Positions 42,331 through 52,135 are shown, counted from the stretch's first letter. The stretch is 64,000 bases of DNA from Ignavibacteriales bacterium (GCA_020635255.1 JACKAC010000001.1:186001-250000), one strand, 5' to 3'. Made by a program: numbers and translations. The notes: generated by a model from the letters alone, not told the origin.

Positions 42331-44742
42331 ATGAAAAAGAATAGATTTTTTTTACTTATTTCAGGGGGAATCTTGTTTTGTTTGTTCCTTTCCGGGAACA
42401 TCTTTTTTGATAATAACTCCGGTAATCCGGAGAAGTATTCTAAAGTAAAGATACATCTCAGCTCACTCTCCGACATACAGAGACTCGAGCAGAACGACAT
42501 TATAGTAGAACATTTTCAGGGAGACATTAAAACAGGTATAGACCTTGTTTTAAATTCATACGAACTCCAGCGTCTGGAGGGAACGGGCATCCCTTACGAC
42601 GTTACGATCGCTGACATGGACCAATATTACGCAGACAGACTACCGCCGACCATACAGGAGCTGAACAATTCGAGGCAGATAATGCAAAGTGATGACATCA
42701 GCAGTTTTACATACGGCAGTATGGGAGGTTTTCATACATACGCAGAGATGGTACAGAAGCTCGACTCTATGAGGCTTCAGCATCCTACGCTTATTTCTCA
42801 AAAGATAAATATTGGGACATCAGTGGAGGGAAGAACTATCTGGGCAGTAAAGATCTCGGATAATCCCGACATAAGCGAAGCATCGACAGAAGCGCCAGTT
42901 TATTACGACGCGCTTCACCATGCGCGCGAACCGATCTCAATGGAGGCAATACTCTATTATATGTATTACCTTCTCGAAAACTACGGCACAAACCCGGAAG
43001 TAACCTACCTGGTGAATAACAGGGAAATATTCTTTGTACCCATAGTAAACCCCGACGGATACGAATACAACCATTCGACCAATCCTAACGGAGGCGGAAA
43101 CTGGAGAAAGAACAGAAGGAATAACGGGGGATCTTTTGGAGTGGACCTTAACAGGAATTACGGTTACGGTTGGGGACTGAACAGCGGCTCAAGCGGTACA
43201 CCTTCATCGGACACATACAGAGGTCCGTCAGCTTTTTCCGAGCCGGAATCACAAGCGGTCAGAGATTTTACAAACAGTATACATCCAAAGATAGGATTTT
43301 CGATGCACTCAGTTGCAGGCAGATATCTCAATCCTTACGGCTATACTGATACTGCTATATCTTATGAGGTATATTCCGACTTCAGCTCGGAGTTTGCACC
43401 CGTTAATAATTATCTTTACGGAACGGTTATTGAAATGCTTTCCTATTACTCCAGCGGTACAACGCGCGACTACCTGCATTCACAGGGATCCTACGTATGG
43501 ACACCTGAGCTGGGCGGAAGCGGATTCTGGCCGAACGTATCCGAGATAATACCTATATGTTCAGAGAACCTGACACCGATGAAATATCTCGCATGGGTAT
43601 CGGGAGCATACGCAAGGATGCAGAATTACAGAATACTCGGCAACGGTTATGTATTAAAGAACGATACTTTAAGGCTCGAGGTCGGTCTCAGAAATAAGGG
43701 ACTTTCGATGACCTCGAAGAACGTGAATGTGACCCTCTCCACTACGTACCCAAACGTAACGGGTGTAGTTACAAGTGTAAACTATGACAGTATACAGGCA
43801 AGACAGCAAAAAGTAAATACTGCTCCGTTCAAATTTTACGTAAACAATTCCGCATCCGTAGGTGATGAGGTAAAATTCATTTGCTCTGTTAAGCAGGAAG
43901 GAGTAGAAACCTCCGTAGACACAATTTCCGTGGTTATAGGAAAGGGTGTAGAGCTTTTCAAGGATAACGCAGAGAACGGAACAGGCAACTGGACAAAGAG
44001 CGGAACGGGGTCATTAACCGACACGACTTTCGTAAGTTTCTGGGACGGCACAAAATCATTTGCCGATTCCAGGTACGGTAACTCCGCCGATAATACGAAC
44101 AGTTATTTCACAATGAATAACGGTATTCTGCTTTCGGGTGTGAATGCACCGTGGCTTGAGTTTAATGCTAAGTGGGCGCTGGAAGACGGCTTCGATTATT
44201 CGAGGGTACAGATAACGACGAACAACGGTTCGACATGGACTACGCTTGCGGGAAAATTCACCGCAACAGTCAGCGGTCAGCCATCATATAACGATATAAA
44301 GTACTGGGTACGTGAGAGGATCAACCTTCAGCCGTACATAGGACAAACAGTAAAGGTTAGATTTTATCATCATACGGATAACGGACTGCCGGGAGACGGA
44401 TTCTACTTCGATAATTTCCGTATAGTAGATTACAGGGATACACTTACTTCAGTCGTGGGCAATTCGTCCGTAATACCGGAGACATACAGCCTGTATCAAA
44501 ACTATCCGAATCCGTTTAACCCGTCAACGACGATCAAGTTCGACATACCAAAGCAGTCGTTCGTGAAACTGGTTATATATGACGTACTTGGAAGAGCGGT
44601 AGAAACTCTCGTGAATGATGAGTTTTCACCGGGCAGGTATGAATTTAACTGGAACGCATCGGCATATCCGAGCGGAATATATTTTTACAGGATAGACGCA
44701 GGTCAATTCAGCGAAGTAAGAAAATTGACGCTGGTAAAATAG
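42331..44742 (+). CDS. T9SS-secreted M14 zinc carboxypeptidase
   Basis: Exported peptidase (803 aa). Signal (FFLLISGGILFCLFLSGNIF), a propeptide-like region (about 35-125), and an M14 catalytic domain (about 130-430). Zinc ligands are H197 and E200 in HHAREP, and H326 in FSMHSVAG; the catalytic Glu is E393 in WTPELGG; substrate residues NPDGYEYN and RKNRRNN fit carboxypeptidases A/T. Then a beta-sandwich, MAM/jelly-roll-like domain (about 545-700, GVNAPWLEFNAKW) and a C-terminal T9SS type A domain (QNYPNPFNPSTTIKFDIP). Its own terminator follows. Confidence 0.93.
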   Translation: MKKNRFFLLISGGILFCLFLSGNIFFDNNSGNPEKYSKVKIHLSSLSDIQRLEQNDIIVEHFQGDIKTGIDLVLNSYELQRLEGTGIPYDVTIADMDQYYADRLPPTIQELNNSRQIMQSDDISSFTYGSMGGFHTYAEMVQKLDSMRLQHPTLISQKINIGTSVEGRTIWAVKISDNPDISEASTEAPVYYDALHHAREPISMEAILYYMYYLLENYGTNPEVTYLVNNREIFFVPIVNPDGYEYNHSTNPNGGGNWRKNRRNNGGSFGVDLNRNYGYGWGLNSGSSGTPSSDTYRGPSAFSEPESQAVRDFTNSIHPKIGFSMHSVAGRYLNPYGYTDTAISYEVYSDFSSEFAPVNNYLYGTVIEMLSYYSSGTTRDYLHSQGSYVWTPELGGSGFWPNVSEIIPICSENLTPMKYLAWVSGAYARMQNYRILGNGYVLKNDTLRLEVGLRNKGLSMTSKNVNVTLSTTYPNVTGVVTSVNYDSIQARQQKVNTAPFKFYVNNSASVGDEVKFICSVKQEGVETSVDTISVVIGKGVELFKDNAENGTGNWTKSGTGSLTDTTFVSFWDGTKSFADSRYGNSADNTNSYFTMNNGILLSGVNAPWLEFNAKWALEDGFDYSRVQITTNNGSTWTTLAGKFTATVSGQPSYNDIKYWVRERINLQPYIGQTVKVRFYHHTDNGLPGDGFYFDNFRIVDYRDTLTSVVGNSSVIPETYSLYQNYPNPFNPSTTIKFDIPKQSFVKLVIYDVLGRAVETLVNDEFSPGRYEFNWNASAYPSGIYFYRIDAGQFSEVRKLTLVK

Positions 44743-44764
44743 TTTTTAAGATTTCTTCGACTTC

Positions 44765-44797
44765 AAAGCAATCCCAATCTTTGGGATTGCTTTTTTT
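44765..44797 (+). terminator. Terminator after the M14 peptidase gene
   Basis: 13-bp stem AAAGCAATCCCAA/TTGGGATTGCTTT, loop TCT, T run. Confidence 0.9.
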
Positions 44798-44836
44798 ATT
44801 CTATGATGAAATATTTAGGTATAATAAACTACTCTT

Positions 44837-46453
44837 ATGATTAAAACATTTCTGATATTATTGGCATTTGGTGTTATTACACACCCTTTATATTCGCAGT
44901 ATGAAGATAATTCGAACGAACCGCACGCAATATTTTTAAAGCCATTCCATTTTTCAGGCCAAAGCCTGCTGGACGCGTCGGTATTTACCAACCAGGACCT
45001 GTCGGGAAATTCGTTTCCGCAGAATGAGCCTTCGGTAAGAATCAGCACAAAGAACACTAATATAATAGTAGCGGCATGGAGAGATTTCAGGCTAGGTGTG
45101 AGCCCGGCAGAGAGAAGGATAGGGTACACCCGGTCCACGGACGGCGGTCTTACATGGGCAGTATCCCAGCTTTTGCCGGACCCTAACCCGGATCATGATT
45201 CTCAGAGCGACCCGGTAATAGCGTGCGACTCGGCAGGTGATTTTTATATTTCGAGTACGTCCCGCCAGCCGGTCTCGGGATTTAACCGCGAGATGCTGAT
45301 ATATAAATCTACCAATGACGGGCAGACGTTTTCTTATTTTTCTACGGCTGTGCCGGGAAGCGGAGGGGCAGGTGAGGATAAGGAATGGATATTCTGCGAT
45401 CCAGTGCAAACAAATACGACATACAATAATATTTTTATTTCGTGGACGAGCTTTGGGCCGTCGAGGGGAATAAAGTTCAGGAAGTCGTCTAATGCGGGAT
45501 TGAACTGGACATCGACAGTGAGTGTCTCGACGAGCACTTCAGCGCAGGGGTCCAATGTATGTTCGGGGACGAATGGTGAAATATACATAGTATGGTGGCA
45601 GAGCGGTATACGGTTTGACAAGTCCACGAACGGGGGGACTTCGTTTGGGACAGACCAGACGATAAGCTCGGTCAGCTCCAGCAGTAACGGATCATTTCCG
45701 TTTATATGTGTGGACTACAGCAACGGTGCGAGGAGAGGGGATGTGTATGTGGTCTTTGCGGATGAGCGGGGCGGTAACGAGGACGTGTGGTTTCAGAGGT
45801 CGACGGATGCTGGCGCTACATGGCTGGCTAGCCCGATCAGGGTGAACGACGTGACCACGGGAGACCAGTTTTGGCCGGTGGTGAGGTGCGACGTAAACGG
45901 GGATCTATATGTGGTGTACTACGATCAAAGGAGCGGATTTAATTCATATATAGCGCGGTCCACGGATGGCGGGAATACATGGCTGAATGACAGGCTGAGT
46001 GACGTGTCATTTTTTGGGAATGCGCCCAACTCAGACGTGCGGTATGGGGACTATATAAATATGGACGTATATAACGGGCGTGTAGTGCCAGTGTGGACAG
46101 ACGACAGAGCAGGGGGTGACAACCAGGAGATATATTCCGCAATCGTGGATTTCCCTGTGGGCATAACCCATAATCCCAATGTAACTCCGGGAAGCTACAG
46201 GCTGTATCAAAATTATCCAAACCCGTTCAACCCGTCAACATTGATAAAGTTCGATATCCCGGAAAGGGCATTTGTCAGTCTTACGATCTATGACGCGGTA
46301 GGCAGGGAGATCGGATCACCAATAAGGAGCGTCCTATCGGCAGGCGGATATTCCATAGAGTGGAACGCAGGAGCCCTATCCAGTGGGGTATATTTTTACC
46401 GTATAAATGCTGGAAATTTTAGCGAAATTAAGAAAATGCTTCTTATAAAGTAG
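44837..46453 (+). CDS. T9SS-secreted Asp-box (BNR) propeller protein
   Basis: Exported protein (538 aa) with signal MIKTFLILLAFGVITHPLYS. At least five sialidase-type Asp-box motifs are visible: STDGGLTW, STNDGQTF, SSNAGLNW, STDAGATW and STDGGNTW. They mark a six-blade propeller (about 60-440). Typical sialidase Arg triads cannot be assigned, so an exo-sialidase function is only possible. The C-terminus is a T9SS type A domain (QNYPNPFNPSTLIKFDIP ... KKMLLIK). The small lipoprotein gene begins right after its stop with no gap. Confidence 0.9.
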   Translation: MIKTFLILLAFGVITHPLYSQYEDNSNEPHAIFLKPFHFSGQSLLDASVFTNQDLSGNSFPQNEPSVRISTKNTNIIVAAWRDFRLGVSPAERRIGYTRSTDGGLTWAVSQLLPDPNPDHDSQSDPVIACDSAGDFYISSTSRQPVSGFNREMLIYKSTNDGQTFSYFSTAVPGSGGAGEDKEWIFCDPVQTNTTYNNIFISWTSFGPSRGIKFRKSSNAGLNWTSTVSVSTSTSAQGSNVCSGTNGEIYIVWWQSGIRFDKSTNGGTSFGTDQTISSVSSSSNGSFPFICVDYSNGARRGDVYVVFADERGGNEDVWFQRSTDAGATWLASPIRVNDVTTGDQFWPVVRCDVNGDLYVVYYDQRSGFNSYIARSTDGGNTWLNDRLSDVSFFGNAPNSDVRYGDYINMDVYNGRVVPVWTDDRAGGDNQEIYSAIVDFPVGITHNPNVTPGSYRLYQNYPNPFNPSTLIKFDIPERAFVSLTIYDAVGREIGSPIRSVLSAGGYSIEWNAGALSSGVYFYRINAGNFSEIKKMLLIK

Positions 46454-46801
46454 ATGAAAAGATATCTTTTAGTTTTTTTGCTGGCTGTATTAATTTACGC
46501 GTGTGAGGATCCTGTCCAGGTGCAGGTTCAGGATGATATACTAGGTCTCTGGGCACTAAGGGAACAATCGGGAACAGCGACAGACGTATGCGATGGCGAG
46601 CTGGCACAATTTAACAATGACGGGACGGCGCTATTTCAATGTCCGGGATTTGATCCGGTAAGCACGACATACACTGCGTCGAATAACATTCTTACCTTTA
46701 CGGAGACGGACGTGCAATATACCATCAGCAAGCCAGCCGATACGACGCTCGTGCTAACGGGTATAAATATAGATAAGACCTTAACGTATGGGAGCCAGTA
46801 A
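46454..46801 (+). CDS. Small lipocalin-like lipoprotein, paralogue A
   Basis: A 115-residue lipoprotein (signal with lipobox LIYACED) followed by one beta domain: ILGLWALREQSGTATDVCDGE, FNNDGTALFQCPG, NNILTFTE, and VLTGINIDKTLTYGS. This is the W..L-based lipocalin-like pattern of many Bacteroidota lipoproteins, and two conserved Cys (VCDGE, FQCPG) probably form a disulfide. It abuts the propeller gene. A clear paralogue is at 49488, which also neighbours a T9SS gene. Function unknown. Confidence 0.75.
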   Translation: MKRYLLVFLLAVLIYACEDPVQVQVQDDILGLWALREQSGTATDVCDGELAQFNNDGTALFQCPGFDPVSTTYTASNNILTFTETDVQYTISKPADTTLVLTGINIDKTLTYGSQ

Positions 46802-46822
46802 ACAATCCGAAAAACAGTTTAT

Positions 46823-46852
46823 AAAAAAGGCAGGTTTATACCTGCCTTTTTT
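46823..46852. terminator. Bidirectional terminator between 46801 and 46863
   Basis: AAAAAAGGCAGG/CCTGCCTTTTTT with a 6-base loop; symmetric A and T runs serve both converging genes. Confidence 0.9.
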
Positions 46853-46862
46853 GTTTTCATCT

Positions 46863-47852
46863 TTACGGCAATCTGAAAGTTTTTTCGAAGGAACTTATCA
46901 GACCTTTGTAATTAACCGAGATCGTAACCGTAACGGTCGTTCCCGACGGGGGCATTTCACTTATGGGCCATGTGATAGTATATGAATACGCGTTATTAAC
47001 CTGCGTATTAATCTGTTCATATACGTTTTCAATAATCTCACAGCTGTCGGGTTCGACGGTGAACGCAAACCCACCGGTGGTATCCGAGATACCCTGCATG
47101 TCCTGAGGATCGGCTCCGCTATTGAGCAGAGTGACGGTGAAAATAGGAATGCCGTGTGTCAATGCTTCAGTGATCATGTCAGCCCGGCTAATCGTCGAAT
47201 GGTTTTCCGCACCATCGGTAAAAGCTATAACGGTTCTCAGGCAGTTATTGCTTTGCCCAGAGACATCCATAGTGGCTTTGTAGATGGATTGGTAGAGAGC
47301 GGTTGTCCCTCCAGTAGGACTGTTTGAAGTGACTGCATTGAGCAGATCGGGCTTGCTGGTTGTAAAATTCTGGACAACAGCAACATCGGTTGAGAATTTA
47401 ATTAGCTCCGCGAGATCACCGTGGTGCATACGGTTTATGTATGCAGTTACCCCGGTTTCCATACAAGGTATCAGCGTTGGGGGAGTGTGCATGCTTCCGC
47501 TATAGTCCATAGTGATAGCAGAAGCGATGTGCTGGTTTGAGGAGCTGGTGAGAGTCACAGTTCCATTAGAAGATGCGGAAGGATCATCCGATGCCCAGGT
47601 CATTACAGCGCTAACATCGCCGGTTGAAATGGTTACCGGATTTCCTTCCTGGTCCGTAACGAACAAACTCCCCTCGACGGAGGAATGCGAAGTCGGGGTG
47701 AGTGACCCGTTTGTTTCGATATTAGTAACATTACCCGGTGTTACTACTTCATCCGTCTGGTTACAGCCAGTCACAAAAAAAACTAATAAAACTACCAAAA
47801 AAGGCACAAATTTACTGCAAAAATAGGAACACAAATAATTGGAAGAGTGCAT
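46863..47852 (-). CDS. vWA-domain lipoprotein, paralogue A
   Basis: A 329-residue lipoprotein. Lipobox FVTGCNQ, an N-terminal beta region (about 40-110, SLFVTDQEGNPVTISTGDVS), and a von Willebrand factor A domain (about 112-270) with the MIDAS DYSGSM (DxSxS) and GGTTALYQSIYKA (Thr of MIDAS) and FTDGAENHS (Asp). A C-terminal beta domain (about 280-329) ends EKTFRLP. Metal-dependent adhesion is the usual role, here at the cell surface. Close paralogue at 48065 in the same orientation. A ribosome site AGGAG precedes the ATG. Confidence 0.9.
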   Translation of the reverse strand: MHSSNYLCSYFCSKFVPFLVVLLVFFVTGCNQTDEVVTPGNVTNIETNGSLTPTSHSSVEGSLFVTDQEGNPVTISTGDVSAVMTWASDDPSASSNGTVTLTSSSNQHIASAITMDYSGSMHTPPTLIPCMETGVTAYINRMHHGDLAELIKFSTDVAVVQNFTTSKPDLLNAVTSNSPTGGTTALYQSIYKATMDVSGQSNNCLRTVIAFTDGAENHSTISRADMITEALTHGIPIFTVTLLNSGADPQDMQGISDTTGGFAFTVEPDSCEIIENVYEQINTQVNNAYSYTITWPISEMPPSGTTVTVTISVNYKGLISSFEKTFRLP

Positions 47853-48017
47853 AATGTTTTCTCCTAATTAAATTAGTTATTTAATATTCCTATTTACCCT
47901 GACTTGAGAAAAAAATAGAGATGTAAAAAAATGTGGTGTTTGGTATCACTACCTGAACATTCTAATCATATAAAAATTTGTTCTAAATGTCCAGCTATAT
48001 CAGAATGCCGTATAAAC

Positions 48018-48047
48018 AAAAAAAGGCAGGATAGCCTGCCTTTTTTT
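48018..48047 (-). terminator. Terminator after vWA paralogue B
   Basis: Stem GGCAGG/CCTGCC with seven A/T pairs extending it and an ATAG loop; functional on both strands. Confidence 0.85.
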
Positions 48048-48064
48048 AATTTTTAATCCAAGCT

Positions 48065-49051
48065 CTAAAGTAGTACATAGGATTTTGTGAACGACTTAGT
48101 AATACTACCATATGTAACTGAAACAGTTACTGTTACCAGAGTACCGGCAGCCGGCATTTCGAAATTTGGCCAGGTAATCGACATAGAGTAAGCATTATTA
48201 ACCTGGTTATTAATCTGTGTGTAAATATTAGAAATATTATTACAGCTATCCGGTAAAACAGTAAACGCAAATCCCCCGGTAGTATCGGCAATATTTTTCA
48301 TATCATCCGGACTTACACCGTTGAGCAGTGTTATTGTAAACACAGGGATCGCATAGTTAAGAGCCTGTGAGATCATTTGTGCTCTTGTAACAGATGACGC
48401 ATTCTCACCCCCGTCTGTAAAAGCTATAACCGCACGAAGATAGTCAGCCGAATTCAACGCAGAGACATCGTTAGTAGCGTTGTATATCGATTCATAGAGC
48501 GCTGTGCTTCCAGCGGACGGATTATTAGCAGTAGATTGAACTGCAGTGAGAAGATCTGTTTTGTTATTTGTAAATGGTCTGACAAGAGACACACTTGTCG
48601 AGAATTTAATTATCTCCGCAAGGTCATTCGAACTCATTGCATTTATATACGCACTAACACCATCAACCATACATGGTATCAAGGTCGAGGGTGAGTACAT
48701 ACTTCCGCTATAATCCATAGTGATCGCGGCTGCAATATCCTGAGAGACTACACTATTTATAGTCACTGTACCGTTTGAAGTACCGGCAGGGTCATCCGAC
48801 GTCCAGGTCATTACGGCTGAAACGTCATTGCTCGTAATGCTTAGCGGGTTTCCGTTTTGGTCGGTAACGAACAAATTGCCCTGGGCAGTTGTATGATTTG
48901 TGGGACTTAGCGATCCGTTGACGTTTACATCTGTAACATCGCCGGACACTATCATCTCATCGTCCTTGTTACAACCCGTAAGAACGTAAGAAGCGGTAAA
49001 GATCGAAATAAATAGAATAAGCGTGAGTGAACGGTAAAATGGAACTTTCAT
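48065..49051 (-). CDS. vWA-domain lipoprotein, paralogue B
   Basis: A 328-residue paralogue of the preceding protein, with lipobox VLTGCNK, the same N-terminal block (GNLFVTDQNGNPLSITSNDVS), MIDAS DYSGSM, AGSTALYESIYNA, and FTDGGENAS. Conservation extends over the whole length. Each copy has its own terminator, and the two promoters and leaders differ, so they may be expressed under different conditions. GGAGG ribosome site before ATG. No Ca- or substrate-specific insert seen. Confidence 0.9.
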   Translation of the reverse strand: MKVPFYRSLTLILFISIFTASYVLTGCNKDDEMIVSGDVTDVNVNGSLSPTNHTTAQGNLFVTDQNGNPLSITSNDVSAVMTWTSDDPAGTSNGTVTINSVVSQDIAAAITMDYSGSMYSPSTLIPCMVDGVSAYINAMSSNDLAEIIKFSTSVSLVRPFTNNKTDLLTAVQSTANNPSAGSTALYESIYNATNDVSALNSADYLRAVIAFTDGGENASSVTRAQMISQALNYAIPVFTITLLNGVSPDDMKNIADTTGGFAFTVLPDSCNNISNIYTQINNQVNNAYSMSITWPNFEMPAAGTLVTVTVSVTYGSITKSFTKSYVLL

Positions 49052-49487
49052 TAATTGTTTCCTCCATTATAATTAATGTAAATCCTTTTTAGGTAATACT
49101 TTTAAGATGAAACTTTTTTTAAAAAACAGAATACAACTTTCAGAAGGTCAAGTGTGCGGAATGATGAGTTTTGTATGTAAAGAATAAATATTTTCAGCTA
49201 TAAAGTCTATATACAATGACTTTTCACAGTTTTGATTTTACAAGATTTGCAAAATTTTTGTTTGCAGTATTACCGCACATAACCATATATTTTCTGGGAA
49301 ATCCTGCCATATACAAATTTACAGCGTTTTGGCAGAGATTTGCAATGATTTACATCACATTGCTGAAAAATAAGTATAAATTCCAGGTTCGAATAGAAAA
49401 ATTTATAACCCAATATTAAAAAAAACTTAGTTTGTATCTGAGATGCAAATTAAGTATTTTTAAAAAACGTTTAAAAATTAACAATAA
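49052..49487. other. Gene-poor 436-bp spacer
   Basis: AT-rich spacer between the divergent vWA gene and the small lipocalin-like gene. A 67-codon ATG frame exists at 49216-49419, but it has an implausible Phe/Tyr-rich composition and no ribosome site, so I do not call a gene. No hairpin or repeat of note. Confidence 0.5.
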
Positions 49488-49937
49488 ATGATGATTTCAA
49501 AGCTAAAAAGACGTCCTGCTCTGATAATCCTTTATATGTTCATTCTTTCGCTGGCATTTGTTGCAGGGGATTGTGAAGATATATTAAACTCCCTGGTACA
49601 GGGTGATGTAATAGGCACATGGTCTTTACAGAGGCAGGAAGGCTCGGGTCAGGATGTTTGCGAAGGCGAGGTGGTGGAGTTTCGTGACGACGGCACCGCG
49701 ATACTGCAATGTCCGGGTCAAGGCTCGATAACGCGCGATTACACCGCCAACAATAACGTACTCACATATACGGCATCGAACGTACAGTACACGATACAAA
49801 CAGCGAACGCGACCGAACTAGTGCTGGTCGGTATTAACGTCACAAGAACCCTCGAATATAGTAAAGTGTCGAGTGATAATAACAGGGTGAGCGGAGATAA
49901 GACCTCCGGTGACAACAGTAATTCATCAGAAAAATAA
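49488..49937 (+). CDS. Small lipocalin-like secreted protein, paralogue B
   Basis: A 149-residue paralogue of the protein at 46454, with VIGTWSLQRQEGSGQDVCEGE, FRDDGTAILQCPG, NNVLTYTASNVQYTI and LVGINVTRTLEYS. The signal peptide ends in VAGDCED, a poor lipobox, so it may be secreted rather than lipid-anchored. A hydrophilic Ser/Asp/Asn tail (SSDNNRVSGDKTSGDNSNSS) is extra compared with paralogue A. The metalloprotease gene follows 13 bp later. Confidence 0.72.
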   Translation: MMISKLKRRPALIILYMFILSLAFVAGDCEDILNSLVQGDVIGTWSLQRQEGSGQDVCEGEVVEFRDDGTAILQCPGQGSITRDYTANNNVLTYTASNVQYTIQTANATELVLVGINVTRTLEYSKVSSDNNRVSGDKTSGDNSNSSEK

Positions 49938-49950
49938 AAAGTATTATATC

Positions 49951-51678
49951 ATGATAAAAATATTACGAACAGTATTTTTCATTACAGCGCCACTGAGTTT
50001 GCTTTTCCTGATCGGTTTTTCGGGAAAGGATACGCCTGTGACATTAACGCCGGAGAATACTCCCGTCAGAAAGCACGAAGTGGCAAATGAGATAAGTAAG
50101 ATCAACAAGGCTGATCTTAGAGACATCAGCTTATTCACTTCATCGGGTGATGCGTCAAGTGACCCGAATCTCGCGAAGTTTTCCACAAACGTAACGACAT
50201 TGACTATGGACCCTTCCGCGCTCTCTACACTTTACAGTGAAAAGCCGGATAATATTGTATTCAATATCCCGGTAGGAGACGGTAACGTCCAATTGGAATT
50301 AACAAAGGTGAACATATTCGATAAGGATTTTCGGTTTACATCAATAAACAACGGTGTCGTAAAGCGTGAAAATTACACCCCCGGTGTACATTACAGAGGA
50401 ATTATAAAGGGTGACATAAACTCGCTTGCCTCTATCAGCATCTTCCCGGAATTTGTAATGGGAGTGGTATCGGATGATAACGGCAACTATAACCTGGGTT
50501 CAGTAAAGGATAATGACGGTAACAATACAGACCAGTATATATACTACAATGACAGGGACAGGGTAGAGAAGAGCGATTTTAAATGCGGAGTGGATGGTAA
50601 GGATAATAAGATGAGGATATTTAATCCAAATAATGAAAATATGCCACTCACTCCATCAGATGATCCAAACGGCTTCGATGATACAACAAGAGTTTACTTT
50701 TTGTGTGATTACCAGATGTACCAGGATAATGGCAGTAGTATAAATAACGTCGGGCAGTTCGTCGAGGGTATGTATAATAATGTTATAACTATTTACAGAA
50801 ACGAAAGCATAAAGATCAATATTTCGGAAATAAGGGTGTATACCTCGATAGATCCTTATGCATTTAGCTCTAATTCCGAAACTATCCTAACGGATTTTGG
50901 ACAGAACACTCAGGATAATTTTTATGGTGACCTTGCCCATTTGCTCTCTACGCGTAATGCGGGTCTCGGCGGAATTGCATGGATAAATGTATTATGCCTT
51001 CCATACCAGGCACAGTTTAGCGCGGGAAGATTTGCATTTAGCAATATCGAGGACAATTACTCCAGCTATCCGACCTGGTCGTGGACGGTAAATGTTGTAG
51101 CTCATGAGATGGGCCACAATTTTGGTTCTATGCATACTCATGCCTGCGCATGGCCAGTATTTGGAACCGGCGGACCTCTGGGAGCTATAGATTCCTGCTA
51201 CAATGCAGAGGGAAATTGTTTCAGCACTATACGCCCGATCAATAACGGTACAATAATGAGCTACTGTCACCTTCAGGGAAGTGTAAATCTTGCCCTTGGA
51301 TTTGGTCCATTACCGGGAGATACGATACGGCTGAGATACCAGCAGGCAGGATGTATCCAGAATACGACGAACTCATCGGAAGCACAGAACTTTACATTAG
51401 ATCAGAATTTTCCTAATCCATTTAATCCGGGTACCACAATACGTTTTGAACTACCGGTCGATGCAAAGGTGAACCTATCTATTTACGATATATCCGGAAG
51501 GGAGATCGCGAGGCTTGTGGACGGGCAGTTTTACAATAAGGGAGCGTTTAGTTTTTATTTCGATGCGTCGTCGTTTAACCTGGCGAGCGGTGTATATTTT
51601 TACCGCTTTAATGCAGTTAGCGCAGAGGGCAACCAGGATTCGTATTCTTCCGTGAAAAAAATGATATTAATCAAATAG
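49951..51678 (+). CDS. T9SS-secreted metzincin protease, paralogue A
   Basis: Exported zinc protease (575 aa). Signal (ILRTVFFITAPLSLLFLIGF), a propeptide of about 220 residues (with FDKDFRFTSINNGVV and YYNDRD), then a catalytic domain with the extended metzincin motif HEMGHNFGSMHTH (about residue 384) and Met-turn MSYCHLQ about 60 residues later, matching reprolysin-like M12-type families. It ends in a T9SS type A domain (DQNFPNPFNPGTTIRFELP). The ATG at 49951 is preferred to one at 49909 because the latter lies in the upstream gene and has no signal. It precedes a small lipoprotein; the same pair occurs at 59530-61754. Confidence 0.9.
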   Translation: MIKILRTVFFITAPLSLLFLIGFSGKDTPVTLTPENTPVRKHEVANEISKINKADLRDISLFTSSGDASSDPNLAKFSTNVTTLTMDPSALSTLYSEKPDNIVFNIPVGDGNVQLELTKVNIFDKDFRFTSINNGVVKRENYTPGVHYRGIIKGDINSLASISIFPEFVMGVVSDDNGNYNLGSVKDNDGNNTDQYIYYNDRDRVEKSDFKCGVDGKDNKMRIFNPNNENMPLTPSDDPNGFDDTTRVYFLCDYQMYQDNGSSINNVGQFVEGMYNNVITIYRNESIKINISEIRVYTSIDPYAFSSNSETILTDFGQNTQDNFYGDLAHLLSTRNAGLGGIAWINVLCLPYQAQFSAGRFAFSNIEDNYSSYPTWSWTVNVVAHEMGHNFGSMHTHACAWPVFGTGGPLGAIDSCYNAEGNCFSTIRPINNGTIMSYCHLQGSVNLALGFGPLPGDTIRLRYQQAGCIQNTTNSSEAQNFTLDQNFPNPFNPGTTIRFELPVDAKVNLSIYDISGREIARLVDGQFYNKGAFSFYFDASSFNLASGVYFYRFNAVSAEGNQDSYSSVKKMILIK

Positions 51679-51686
51679 AAAAGAGC

Positions 51687-52124
51687 ATGAGGGTAACAGT
51701 AGTAGTCATAGCCATTTTAGGTTTGTTCTATCTGACTTCATGTTCGAACACACCGGACCTCGAACAGCAGTATTTCGATAAGGGTGTTTACGCGTTTACG
51801 ATCTATGATACCGGAGGTGATTCGATCGCTTCCGGTACATTCAATATACAGAATATCACAGGTAAAGATATAAGCGGGACATATATATTCGATAACGTAT
51901 ATCAGCCCAGCCAGATAATAAGCAAGGGTGAGACCAAAGAAATGAAGGGAAGTCTATCCGATGACAGGAAGCAGGTATTCATTAATGCTAATCCGCGTAT
52001 GGCTGACGCGAATATTTTTCTTCGGATGACGGCGGGGCTATTGACCTATTCCGGTGAGTGGAGCTATTCCACGTTCGTCGGTGTGGTTTCCAAGGGTTCT
52101 ATCAAGGCTACTAAAAGGGAATAA
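51687..52124 (+). CDS. Small lipoprotein next to metzincin, paralogue A
   Basis: A 145-residue lipoprotein with lipobox FYLTSCSN and a beta-rich mature part: FTIYDTGGDSIASGTFNI, MKGSLSDDRKQVFINANPRMADANIFLRM and YSGEWSYSTFVGVVSKG. The related protein at 61305 shares the same layout (FINMNP...DDNIFITL...GNWTHTTIAGDMGKG). Starts 8 bp after the protease stop. Role unknown; conserved linkage suggests a dedicated partner of the protease. Confidence 0.7.
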   Translation: MRVTVVVIAILGLFYLTSCSNTPDLEQQYFDKGVYAFTIYDTGGDSIASGTFNIQNITGKDISGTYIFDNVYQPSQIISKGETKEMKGSLSDDRKQVFINANPRMADANIFLRMTAGLLTYSGEWSYSTFVGVVSKGSIKATKRE

Positions 52125-52135
52125 GTTTCAGGTTA

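Noticed and set aside
49216..49419. 67-codon ATG frame in the 436-bp spacer
   Set aside because: Phe/Tyr/Lys-heavy composition expected from AT-rich non-coding DNA, no ribosome site and no recognisable domain.
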